From Opitutaceae bacterium (GTDB lineage Bacteria > Verrucomicrobiota > Verrucomicrobiia > Opitutales > Opitutaceae): 64,000 nt of DNA. Positions within the stretch are counted from its first letter, which is position 1. Every line of letters starts with the position of its first letter. Location: positions 1 through 64,000 of the forward strand of contig JANQKV010000058.1 in NCBI GenBank assembly GCA_028280945.1. Direction: 5' to 3'. Shown piece by piece: positions 8,363 through 16,565 of this stretch. Below the pieces are notes generated by a model. The model did no database searches. It was not told the DNA's origin and saw nothing but the letters and a program-made list of their open reading frames with translations. The translations under genes and the position numbers were made by a program.

Positions 8363-9394
8363 CTAGCCGCCAGTCGTCACCGCGGAGGGGCTGATCGTGT
8401 TGACCTGCTCGCGATCCACTGTGTCAACCGGGGTAAGTTCGACGGGAACAATTTCCTGTGCGCCTTCCTCACCGGTCGGCTCTTCGAGGAAGATCTCACC
8501 AAAGCTTGGAGCTTCACCGCCAGTCTCATCGGATTCACCGCCAATGTCTGGATTGCTTTCAGTTTCCGGATCACTCTCCTCGGTGTCGCCTTCGTCCTCT
8601 TCCTCCTCTTCTTTGGGGGCGTCCTCCGGCAGGGTCGTTTCGGTAGTATCGTTCAATTCGGATTTCTGCTCTGCGACTTCAAAGTAGACGGTGCGGCGCG
8701 CATTGCAGGCCATCGTCACTTTGTCCTCCACGATCGGAACTTCCTCCTCGGGAATGGGACGGATATCAATGACGGGAGCCTGGCCGGGCAGGCGAGTGAT
8801 GACGGCCTGTTGTCCGTCGCTGATGACCCGGCCGCTGCTGCCGGTTCCTTCGCCCGTCACGGTGACTTCACCCTCGACGCTTGAGATCTTTGTTTCGAAG
8901 TCGTTTGCTTCCACCACGACTCTTTTACCACGAATGGACACCGATGCGTGCGGGGTGGCGTAGACCATCGAGCTGCCGGCGACCATGCGCGGCGCACAAA
9001 TGCCTACGCGGCCCCGGGGAACAAATCCATAGGTTTGGGAAATCGAGGGTTCGGTTTCGAGATCGGTTCGATTCGGGGTGAAGGGCTCCTGCACAAAGCG
9101 GCGCACTTCGACGCGGGTTTCCGGGTCGAGGAAAATACCGGTGCCGTTGGAAAACACCATCGAGTTGTTGGAATCGACTTTCGTCTCAATGACCGTGCCT
9201 TGGGCGTTGTGCACCGATTTGGCCCGGATCTCCTCGATACGCTCGCCGGTATCGATTTCGGACTGACCCTCGAGGTCGGCGACGTAAAGCTTGCTCGTTG
9301 GGTTGCGGTTCTGGGCAAATGTCAGGCTCGTGCACACGAGCAGGCCTAGCAGTACTCCCCGGACCAGCTTGATTGGGCGAACATCGGTTTTCAT
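8363..9394 (-). CDS. Secreted FecR-domain protein with acidic C-terminal tail
   Basis: First gene of the exopolysaccharide operon, 343 residues. A signal peptide (RGVLLGLLVCTSLTFAQ) is followed by a FecR-like beta domain (about residues 35-215: GTVIETKVDSNNSMVFSNGT, YATPHASVSIRGKRVVVE, SSVEGEVTVTGEG, SDGQQAVI). Residues from about 240 on form a low-complexity acidic region with runs of Glu and Asp, perhaps a calcium- or polymer-binding linker. Classical FecR is an anti-sigma sensor with a transmembrane helix; this one has no cytoplasmic domain and no sigma-factor gene nearby, so it is more likely a structural or binding protein. Function unproven. Confidence 0.75.
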   Translation of the reverse strand: MKTDVRPIKLVRGVLLGLLVCTSLTFAQNRNPTSKLYVADLEGQSEIDTGERIEEIRAKSVHNAQGTVIETKVDSNNSMVFSNGTGIFLDPETRVEVRRFVQEPFTPNRTDLETEPSISQTYGFVPRGRVGICAPRMVAGSSMVYATPHASVSIRGKRVVVEANDFETKISSVEGEVTVTGEGTGSSGRVISDGQQAVITRLPGQAPVIDIRPIPEEEVPIVEDKVTMACNARRTVYFEVAEQKSELNDTTETTLPEDAPKEEEEEDEGDTEESDPETESNPDIGGESDETGGEAPSFGEIFLEEPTGEEGAQEIVPVELTPVDTVDREQVNTISPSAVTTGG

Positions 9395-9484
9395 GGCAAA
9401 ATCATCTCCATTCTTGACAGGAAGCGCAAACTTTGACCGCCAGCAAAATCACCGGCTGGGCCTCCACTAGTGCCTCCAAATTAA

Positions 9485-9502
9485 CTAAGGTATATACCCT
9501 AG
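9485..9502. promoter_or_regulatory. Imperfect 18-bp palindrome upstream of the exopolysaccharide operon
   Basis: CTAAGGTATATACCCTAG reads the same on both strands at 16 of 18 positions, with a perfect GGTATATACC core. It lies about 90 nt upstream of the FecR-like gene start, in the 125-nt gap after the leuS stop. It could be an operator and its TATA-rich core could overlap a -10 element. A CACTAGTG palindrome lies nearby at about 9465-9472. No regulator is identified. Confidence 0.4.
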
Positions 9503-9519
9503 ATGGAGAGAAAAGTGCC

Positions 9520-12114
9520 CTATGCAACTACAATATTTAAAATCCTGCCTGGCACGTAGATGACGCGTCGCACCGTTTTTCCTTCAAGATGATTGGCGAT
9601 TCCGCCTTCCTTCTGCGCCAAAGTCAACGCGTCGCCCTCGCTTGCGTCCTTTTGCAACTCGATCTCACCACGGCGTTTGCCATTCACCTGCACTACAAGC
9701 TTCTGCGTCTGAGATTCGAGCTGCTTGGGATCAAACTCGGGCCATGCCGCATCCTGAATCATTCCATCTGCCCCCAGTCGCTGCCACAATTCCTCGCCAA
9801 TGTGTGGCGCAAAGGGTGCGAGCAATTGGACAAACGCCTGAGCCGAGCTTCGGCGGATTACCGGAGCCTTGGCCAGCGCGTTCGCAAAGATCATCATTTG
9901 AGAGATCGCGGTGTTGAAGCGAAGACCTTCAATATCTTCAGTCACTTTTTTGATGGTCTCGTGCAGCGCGCGAGTGATTTCGGCCGCTTCGGATGCATCT
10001 TCGGCAGATGAGACTCTTTCGTGCAGCTCTCCATCTTCGCCGACAAGTGCTCGCCAGACCTTTTGCAGGAAGCGGTGTACACCTTCAATACCACGAGGGT
10101 TCCAGGGTTTCATCGCTTCAAGTGGACCCAGGAACATCAGGTAGAGGCGCAACGTGTCCGCTCCGTGGGATTCTATAATGGTGTCCGGATTGGCCACGTT
10201 GCCGCGGCTTTTGGACATTTTTTCCCCGTCTTCACCCAATATGATGCCCTGATGAAAGAGCCGCCTGAAGGGCTCGTCCGTAGGCACGACACCGGCATCA
10301 AAAAGCACCTTGTGCCAGAACCGGGCGTATAGGAGGTGAAGCACCGCATGTTCCGCTCCCCCCACGTAGAGATCCGGGGTTCCCCAATAGGCCAACGCCT
10401 CCGAACCGGCGACCGCTTCCGACGAGGTGGGGTCTGTGTAGCGCAAGTAATACCAGCACGAACCGGCCCACTGCGGCATGGTGTTGGTCTCACGTCGTCC
10501 GCGCAGCCATAGACCGGAATCGGGTTGAGCGTCGGTTGCACTGACCGCTTGGCCGGAGACGGGATTATACCAAACTTCGACCCAATCGGTGGCGTGAGCG
10601 AGGGGACTCTCGCCGCTGTCGCTCGGTTGAAAGGAAGCGACTTCGGGAAGTCCCAAAGGCAGGGCCGAGACGGGGACGGGCAGGGCATAATGGGTCTTTC
10701 CATCCGCTTCAAACGTCACCGGTTCTTTCGGCACGTCCGTCACTCCGGCAGCCAAGGCGCTTTCGTATGCCTCGCGGTTGACCCATACGATCGGAATGGG
10801 CTCTCCCCAATAGCGTTGTCGGGAAAACAGCCAGTCGCGGAGTTTGAAATTGATGGTGGCATTCCCACGCTGCTTGGCCGCGAGATCCGTGGTGATTTGC
10901 CGCTTGGCCTCTCGCCACGGCAGTCCGCTGTAGCCGTCCGAATGGATCAAGTTGCCCTCGCCGATGTAGGGCAGTTGCGGCCGACCTTCTCCATTGCCGG
11001 AGTGATCACTCGGCTCGATCACTTGCACGATCGGAATGTCGAACTTTTGGGCAAATTCGTAATCACGCTCATCGTGCGCCGGCACGGCCATGATCGCGCC
11101 GGTGCCGTAACCCATGAGCACGTAATCTGCCACCCAGATCGGCAGTTTCTGGCCATTGACGGGGTTGATGGCGAACGACCCGGAGAATACTCCGGACTTG
11201 TCCTTCGCCAAATCCGTGCGTTCCAGGTCGCTTTTGGCCGCCGCCTGCTTGCGGTAGCTTTCAACCTCGGCGCGTTGCTCGGCCTTGGTGAGCTTTTCGA
11301 CCAACGGATGCTCCGGCGCCATGACCATGTAGGTCGCCCCGAACAGGGTGTCCGGCCGCGTGGTGAAAACAGTCAGATCACCCAGATTGGAGTCTTCCAG
11401 GCTGAATTTGATTTCCGCACCGTCGCTGCGCCCGATCCATGCCTCCTGCATCCGCTTGGTGGATTCGGGCCAGTCCAGATCCTTGAGGTCCTGCAGCAAT
11501 CGTTCGGCGTAGGCGGTGATGCGCAGCACCCACTGGCGCAGGGCGCGACGCTCGACGGGATGACCGCCCACTTCGGATTTGCCGTCGACGACTTCTTCAT
11601 TGGCGAGGACGGCTTTCAGCTCCGGGCACCACCACACCGGTCGTTCGTCGACGTAGGCCAAGCCTCGCCTGAACAGCTCCAAAAAGATCCATTGCGTCCA
11701 ACGAAAATAGTCCGGGTCTGTCGTATTAACCTCGCGGGAAAAGTCGTAGGAAACACCGAGCTTCTTCAACTGTTCGCGAAAGGCGGCAATGTTTTCCCGG
11801 GTCACGTCGGCCGGGTGCCGGCCTGTTTTGACCGCATAGTTTTCGGTTGGCAGACCGAAGGCATCCCACCCGATCGGGTAGAGCACGTTTTCCCCTTTGG
11901 CACGGTGATAGCGGGCCGTCACATCGGTAATGGTGTAGTTCTCACAGTGTCCCAAGTGCAGGCCGGCCCCCGATGGATACGGGAACATATCAAGCAGGTA
12001 GTATTTGGGTTTTGGAGACGCCGTCTCTGCTGCAAACGCCTGATTTTCTGCCCAGTGGGTTTGCCACCGGGATTCTATGGAAGAAAAGTCGTAGTCTTTG
12101 CTATGGGTTGCCAT
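9520..12114 (-). CDS. leuS: Leucine--tRNA ligase
   Basis: Class I aminoacyl-tRNA synthetase charging tRNA-Leu (864 aa, normal bacterial length). The HIGH-type motif appears as PYPSGAGLHLGHCENY near residue 43-58, and KMSKS as GEDGEKMSKSRGN near residue 630. The CP1 editing domain includes FTTRPDTLFGATYMVMAPEH and the conserved PAHDERD segment. The anticodon-binding and C-terminal domains (LVVQVNGKRRGEI) complete the protein. The start at 12114 gives MATHSKDYDFSSIESRWQ, typical. It is divergent from the HtrA-like gene with almost no intergenic space, so the promoters must overlap coding sequence. Confidence 0.97.
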   Translation of the reverse strand: MATHSKDYDFSSIESRWQTHWAENQAFAAETASPKPKYYLLDMFPYPSGAGLHLGHCENYTITDVTARYHRAKGENVLYPIGWDAFGLPTENYAVKTGRHPADVTRENIAAFREQLKKLGVSYDFSREVNTTDPDYFRWTQWIFLELFRRGLAYVDERPVWWCPELKAVLANEEVVDGKSEVGGHPVERRALRQWVLRITAYAERLLQDLKDLDWPESTKRMQEAWIGRSDGAEIKFSLEDSNLGDLTVFTTRPDTLFGATYMVMAPEHPLVEKLTKAEQRAEVESYRKQAAAKSDLERTDLAKDKSGVFSGSFAINPVNGQKLPIWVADYVLMGYGTGAIMAVPAHDERDYEFAQKFDIPIVQVIEPSDHSGNGEGRPQLPYIGEGNLIHSDGYSGLPWREAKRQITTDLAAKQRGNATINFKLRDWLFSRQRYWGEPIPIVWVNREAYESALAAGVTDVPKEPVTFEADGKTHYALPVPVSALPLGLPEVASFQPSDSGESPLAHATDWVEVWYNPVSGQAVSATDAQPDSGLWLRGRRETNTMPQWAGSCWYYLRYTDPTSSEAVAGSEALAYWGTPDLYVGGAEHAVLHLLYARFWHKVLFDAGVVPTDEPFRRLFHQGIILGEDGEKMSKSRGNVANPDTIIESHGADTLRLYLMFLGPLEAMKPWNPRGIEGVHRFLQKVWRALVGEDGELHERVSSAEDASEAAEITRALHETIKKVTEDIEGLRFNTAISQMMIFANALAKAPVIRRSSAQAFVQLLAPFAPHIGEELWQRLGADGMIQDAAWPEFDPKQLESQTQKLVVQVNGKRRGEIELQKDASEGDALTLAQKEGGIANHLEGKTVRRVIYVPGRILNIVVA

Positions 12115-12132
12115 CGGAACGAATCGGCCACT

Positions 12133-13485
12133 GTGACACTTTCACTATCACGGTCAATGACATGGCTCGCCGCCACCTTGATTGGACTGTTTTTGCTGCA
12201 ATCGCGCACCGTGGCGGAGCCAACGGAAGGTTTTCGCCAGCTGCTGGATGCGGTGGTGCGGATTGATGTGCGCGAGTATGCCTATGAGGCGGGCTCAAAG
12301 CGTTTTCAGAGTGGCGTCGGGTCGGGGGTCATTGTTTCGGACGACGGGCTTATCCTGACCAACGCGCACGTCGTGGGTTTGCGGGCGGTCGAGATCAACG
12401 TGACGCTGTCCAACCTGGAGCGCGTTGGGGCGGAGCTGGTGGGATGGGATCACTGGACTGACTTGGCCTTGCTCCGGCTGGATGCGGAGGAGGTCGCCCG
12501 GAAGGGCTTCGAGTTTACGGTCGCGGAGTTTGGCGATACAAAAGACCTCTACCCGGGTGAGACGGTTTATGCGGTGGGCACGCCCCACGGGCTTACGCGC
12601 ACGGTTACGCGGGGAATCATTTCCAACCCACGCCGATTCTTTGCCGATTCTCGCGGGGTCAAGGGATATGAGACGGGGCAGTTTAATACCTGGCTGCAAA
12701 CCGACGCGGCCATCAACCCCGGAAACAGCGGTGGACCGCTGGTCACCTCGGCGGGGCGAATTGTGGGCATCAACTCCCGGGGTTACACCGGCGCGGACAA
12801 TCTGGGTTTTGCCATTCCTTCGGATACGGCGCAACGGGTGATGCACGGGCTCGCGGCCGATGGTCGCATCACCCGAAGTTACATCGGCATTGTTCCCGGG
12901 GCGTTGCGGGACCTGGAGGATTTCTACGACCTCGAGCTCAATACCGGCATGTTGATCAACAGTGTTGATCCGGGATCCCCCGCCGCCCAGGCCGGTTTGA
13001 GAGGCGGAGACATTCTGCTCGCGATTGATGGCGAACCGGTGGACGGCCGTTTCCCCGAGCAACTTCCACCAATCAAGCACCGCATCGCGATCCAGCCGGT
13101 GGGGAGCGAGCTGAGCCTTACGGTCAAACGCAACGGCGAAACGAAGGACTACGTTGTCGAAACAGAGGAGCTGGTGAGTCGGGTTGGGGAGGAGTCGGTG
13201 GTCGAAGTCTGGGGTCTGAGCATACGGGAGGTTTCGCGGACCTATGCCCGGGAGAACCAATTTCCCGATGAAGAGGGTGTATTGGTAATTGGGGTGCAAC
13301 GCGGGTTTCCCGCCCGCGTCGCCGGTTTGAGCACCGGGGATGTGATCACCAAAATCAACGATCAGCCGGTGAGCACCATCGAGGACGTCATGGCGGCGGC
13401 GGAGGCCTACGCCGCAAATCCAGAGAAAGTTTTAGTGGAAGCACGGCGGCAATTTCGTGTCTCTCTCTACGTCCTCAAACCATGA
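12133..13485 (+). CDS. HtrA/DegP-like periplasmic serine protease with two PDZ domains
   Basis: Envelope quality-control protease. Trypsin-like domain with an intact triad: His in LTNAHVV (codon 12367-12369), Asp in WTDLALL (12460-12462), Ser in NPGNSGGPLV (12727-12729). Two PDZ domains follow (GSPAAQAGLRGGDILLAIDG and PARVAGLSTGDVITKIND). The frame is open far upstream, but that part is only the complement of leuS. Start candidates are GTG 12133 (used here, giving a charged n-region before the hydrophobic WLAATLIGLFLL), ATG 12157 and ATG 12103; none has a clear ribosome site. The stop overlaps the next start by 4 nt (ATGA), coupling it to a catalytically dead relative. Confidence 0.88.
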   Translation: MTLSLSRSMTWLAATLIGLFLLQSRTVAEPTEGFRQLLDAVVRIDVREYAYEAGSKRFQSGVGSGVIVSDDGLILTNAHVVGLRAVEINVTLSNLERVGAELVGWDHWTDLALLRLDAEEVARKGFEFTVAEFGDTKDLYPGETVYAVGTPHGLTRTVTRGIISNPRRFFADSRGVKGYETGQFNTWLQTDAAINPGNSGGPLVTSAGRIVGINSRGYTGADNLGFAIPSDTAQRVMHGLAADGRITRSYIGIVPGALRDLEDFYDLELNTGMLINSVDPGSPAAQAGLRGGDILLAIDGEPVDGRFPEQLPPIKHRIAIQPVGSELSLTVKRNGETKDYVVETEELVSRVGEESVVEVWGLSIREVSRTYARENQFPDEEGVLVIGVQRGFPARVAGLSTGDVITKINDQPVSTIEDVMAAAEAYAANPEKVLVEARRQFRVSLYVLKP

Positions 13486-14894
13486 GATTTTCCATTCTTT
13501 CCCGATTTCTCCTCTTCGCCGGCATTTGTGCGAACGGCCTCGAAGCGGATTCATCCGACTTCGCCACCCTGCTTGAAGAGCGACTCTCAACGGTGGTTGC
13601 CGTGGAGTTTGCCATCGAGCACGAGCTCGACCGCACGGTGAACTACACCCACGCCTTGGTTATCGACAACAACGGCACGGCGATCATTGAGGCGAGTGCC
13701 ATCAGTGACCGTGCGACTCCGGACCAGCTGGTGGAGTTCAAAGTCTATCGTCCCGGCCAGCCGACAACGCAGTTCTCGTCGGCCGAGTATCTCGGCCAGG
13801 ACGGCTACACCACCTGGCACTTTATCCGTATCGAACCGGCCGGGCGCATTGGGCTGCGGCCGATCACCGATTTTTTGGCGGAAGACGCTTCGGCTTTGCC
13901 CCGAATCGCCGAACCGATCTGGGGAATCGGTTTGCGGCAAAAAGACGAGGATTTTGCCCCGTATTTCCTGCGTTCCCATCTGAGCATGATCCAACGCCTG
14001 CCCCAGCTCACGGGCATAGCACTCAACGAGGTAGCGAGCCGGGCGTGTCCTGTCTTCAATGACCGGGGTGAATTCATTGGTGTCGGAGCCTCCGGATTTG
14101 GCCAACGCATGATGATCTACTCCCAACGCCGGCGCGGCGAGATGTCGGTCTTGATTAACCCCGACGAGGCCGCGGGATTCAGACTTGCGGGAGAGGTGCT
14201 TTCGGCGCTCGGGCGGGTGCCGGACAATCCATTTGGGCGACCGCTGCCGTGGTTTGGCATCGACGGGATCGATCCCGTCGATCCGGATGTCGCCCAGTTT
14301 TTGGGACTGGGATCCGGGGCGGGCCTGGTGATTTCGGAGATCCTCAAGGGCAGCCCGGCAGAGGATGCCGGGTTGTTGCCTCGCGATATCATCATTGCGC
14401 TCGATGGCATGCCCTTGCCGCGGCTCAAGCCCGACGAGGTGGTCTCCGCTCACCTCATGCGGGAGGTGCTCAAGCGCGAACCCGGCGTGACGCTTTCTCT
14501 CACGATCCTGCGGGACCGCACCGAGCTCGAGATTCCGATTGAATTGGGCAACGCACCAAAAACGCCCAAAGAGTCCTCCCGCCGCTACTTCGAGGATCTG
14601 GGTGTCACGGTGCGGGAAACGGTGTTCTCCGACGTCGTGGCGCGCCGGGAGGATCCGAGTGATCTCAACGGCGTGATTGTGCATTTCGTAAAACCCAGCA
14701 GTCCGGTCGGCACGGCGGGCGTGCGCATGGACGACTGGATCAAGGAGATCGATGGCACTGCAGTGGGTGATTACGATCAGGCTTTGTCGCTCCTTGAGGC
14801 TGCAGAGGCGAGTGGTCGCCCCGAGCTGGTGATGTTGGTGAGCCGGGGAGGCGAGACTGCGGTCATGCGGGCCAAACTCTCCCCGGGTTCTTAG
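13482..14894 (+). CDS. HtrA-like pseudoprotease with two PDZ domains
   Basis: Secreted protein of 470 residues (signal peptide LSRFLLFAGICANGLEA). Its layout mirrors the upstream protease: trypsin-like barrel, then PDZ1 (GSPAEDAGLLPRDIIIALDG, about residue 285-310) and PDZ2 (GVIVHFVKPSSPVGTAGVRM). The catalytic positions are lost: the strand equivalent to the His motif reads HALVIDNNGTAII without NAH, and the region where GNSGG is expected reads VASRACPVFNDRGEFIG. It starts inside the stop of the HtrA gene, so the two proteins are probably made together. A regulatory or scaffolding partner of the active protease is the likely role (inference). Confidence 0.78.
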   Translation: MRFSILSRFLLFAGICANGLEADSSDFATLLEERLSTVVAVEFAIEHELDRTVNYTHALVIDNNGTAIIEASAISDRATPDQLVEFKVYRPGQPTTQFSSAEYLGQDGYTTWHFIRIEPAGRIGLRPITDFLAEDASALPRIAEPIWGIGLRQKDEDFAPYFLRSHLSMIQRLPQLTGIALNEVASRACPVFNDRGEFIGVGASGFGQRMMIYSQRRRGEMSVLINPDEAAGFRLAGEVLSALGRVPDNPFGRPLPWFGIDGIDPVDPDVAQFLGLGSGAGLVISEILKGSPAEDAGLLPRDIIIALDGMPLPRLKPDEVVSAHLMREVLKREPGVTLSLTILRDRTELEIPIELGNAPKTPKESSRRYFEDLGVTVRETVFSDVVARREDPSDLNGVIVHFVKPSSPVGTAGVRMDDWIKEIDGTAVGDYDQALSLLEAAEASGRPELVMLVSRGGETAVMRAKLSPGS

Positions 14895-14949
14895 GAACAA
14901 AGCCTGTCCAGACTTGCCTGCAGCCCGCTGCTCGCGTGTGCATTATGCC

Positions 14950-15546
14950 ATGTTCACCGGCATCGTCGAAGAAACAGGCACTGTAATGTCGTTCACCCAA
15001 TCAGAGCAGAGCTGGCGTCTGGTGGTGGGAGCCCAAAAAGTCGTGGAGGATGCCGCCATCGGCGACAGCATCGCCGTCAACGGTTGTTGCCTTACTTTGG
15101 TGCAGTTTGACGCGCAGTCTCTGCAGTTTGACCTGCTCGAAGAAACGCGGCGCCTGACAACGTTCGATGCCCTTGATGCGGGCAGTGAGGTCAACCTGGA
15201 GCGTGCGGCTCGACTCAATGGAAAGATGGGGGGGCATTTTGTGACCGGTCACATTGATGGACTTGGCGAGATCGAAGTTATCGAACCCCGGGGAGCCGAT
15301 ACTTACCTGCGGGTGCGGGCCCCCGACGGCACCGGGCGCTATCTGGTCCACAAGGGCAGCATAGCCATTGAGGGGATTTCGCTCACGGTCGCCGAAGTCG
15401 AGGGAGACGTGTTTTCGGTTTGGCTCATTCCGCATACGATGAGCGAAACGAATCTGCACGCGAAGCAGGCGGGCGATGGCGTAAATCTCGAATTTGATAT
15501 GCTCGGAAAATACGTCGAAAAACTGGTCGCCCCGACGCTGACCTGA
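14950..15546 (+). CDS. ribE: Riboflavin synthase, alpha chain
   Basis: Dismutates two 6,7-dimethyl-8-ribityllumazine molecules into riboflavin. I use the ATG at 14950 because the protein then begins MFTGIVEETG, the invariant start of the family; upstream in-frame residues are not conserved. 198 residues with two lumazine-binding repeats (AVNGCCLTLV in the first, IEGISLTVAEVEGDVFSVWLIPHT split across the second). No other rib gene is next to it. No FMN riboswitch was recognised in the short upstream gap of 55 nt. Confidence 0.95.
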   Translation: MFTGIVEETGTVMSFTQSEQSWRLVVGAQKVVEDAAIGDSIAVNGCCLTLVQFDAQSLQFDLLEETRRLTTFDALDAGSEVNLERAARLNGKMGGHFVTGHIDGLGEIEVIEPRGADTYLRVRAPDGTGRYLVHKGSIAIEGISLTVAEVEGDVFSVWLIPHTMSETNLHAKQAGDGVNLEFDMLGKYVEKLVAPTLT

Positions 15547-15563
15547 AACGAGTCTTGCCCATC

Positions 15564-16499
15564 ATGCGCGCGACCCTGCTGGCTCTGAACGAGGAATTAC
15601 TGCGATTAAAGGCATCCGGGGTCGATACGGTCTCTGTATCCAATGATTCACTACGCATCCTCCGCAAATTGGCGGGGGGCGGGGCACCATCCCAACCGCC
15701 TGCGCCGGACTCCTCGCGGTCAGCTCGCGAACCGGGAGGAGCGGCTGCGGTGAAAACACCGCGCTTCGACGATACGAAACGGAATCCACCCCCGGCGGAG
15801 AAAGTCCCGGCGAAGTCGACCTTGCCTGAGCCGCCGGTTGTCAAACTGCCGGAGGGGGACAAGCAGGAGCGATGGGACGCTTTGCTCCGGCAGGTGCAGC
15901 AGGATCCGGTCTGCCAAAAATCGGTCCGGCCAGGCAAAAAGGTTGTCCTGGGGGTGGGGAATTTGGACTCGTCGATTTTCTTTTGTGGCGAGGCTCCGGG
16001 GGCCGAGGAAGAGGTACAAGGGGAGCCGTTTGTGGGGCCGGCGGGGCAGTTGTTGACCAAAATGATCGGGGCGATGGAGCTGCAAAGGTCGGATGTCTAC
16101 ATCGGCAACATCATGAATTGGCGGCCGCAGATTCCGACCAAAGCGGGACGGGAACAGGTGGGGAATCGTCCGCCCACGCCTGAGGAGATGGCCTACTGCC
16201 TGCCCTACATCCAGGCTCAGTTGGAGATCGTGCAACCCCGGGTCATCGTGGCGCTGGGGGCGACTGCGGCCCGGGGATTACTGGGGCAGGATCGATTCAG
16301 GGCCCTCGGTGAAGTCCGGGGCAAGTGGCAGGAGTTTGCCGGCACTCCCGTTATGGTGACCTACCACCCGAGCTACATTCTGCGGAACCAATCGATCCGA
16401 TCGAAGCGGATCATCTGGGAAGATCTCCTCGAGGTCATGGCGAAGGTGGATCTGCCCATCTCGGATAAACAACGCGGTTATTTTCGCGCGAAAACGTAA
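15564..16499 (+). CDS. Family 4-type uracil-DNA glycosylase lacking part of the Fe-S ligand set
   Basis: Base-excision repair enzyme. After a Pro/Ala-rich N-terminal region of about 100 residues comes the UDG fold: FFCGEAPGAEEEVQGEPFVGPAGQLL (motif A region, read in two parts), YIGNIMNWRPQ, and the HPSYILR motif. In family 4 enzymes four Cys bind a 4Fe-4S cluster. Here the first CxxC is reduced to one Cys (DPVCQKS) and the Cys of the KCRPP-type motif is Trp (MNWRPQ); the Cys in MAYCLPY remains. So at least two ligands are missing. Start set at ATG 15564; a TTG at 15555 is less likely. Confidence 0.85.
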   Translation: MRATLLALNEELLRLKASGVDTVSVSNDSLRILRKLAGGGAPSQPPAPDSSRSAREPGGAAAVKTPRFDDTKRNPPPAEKVPAKSTLPEPPVVKLPEGDKQERWDALLRQVQQDPVCQKSVRPGKKVVLGVGNLDSSIFFCGEAPGAEEEVQGEPFVGPAGQLLTKMIGAMELQRSDVYIGNIMNWRPQIPTKAGREQVGNRPPTPEEMAYCLPYIQAQLEIVQPRVIVALGATAARGLLGQDRFRALGEVRGKWQEFAGTPVMVTYHPSYILRNQSIRSKRIIWEDLLEVMAKVDLPISDKQRGYFRAKT

Positions 16500-16565
16500 T
16501 TCCGATCACGAGCGGTTGCGCGGACCGGAGGAGCGGTCGTAAACCCATTTTTCCTCCTACCGACC

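Noticed and set aside
10525-12132. Long plus-strand open frame upstream of the HtrA-like gene (over 500 codons)
   Set aside because: It is the complement of leuS, which has full family motifs; the frame merely runs into the protease gene.
13587-14900. 437-codon minus-strand frame opposite the pseudoprotease
   Set aside because: His/Arg-rich shadow; the plus strand has a signal peptide, PDZ motifs and start coupled to the upstream gene.
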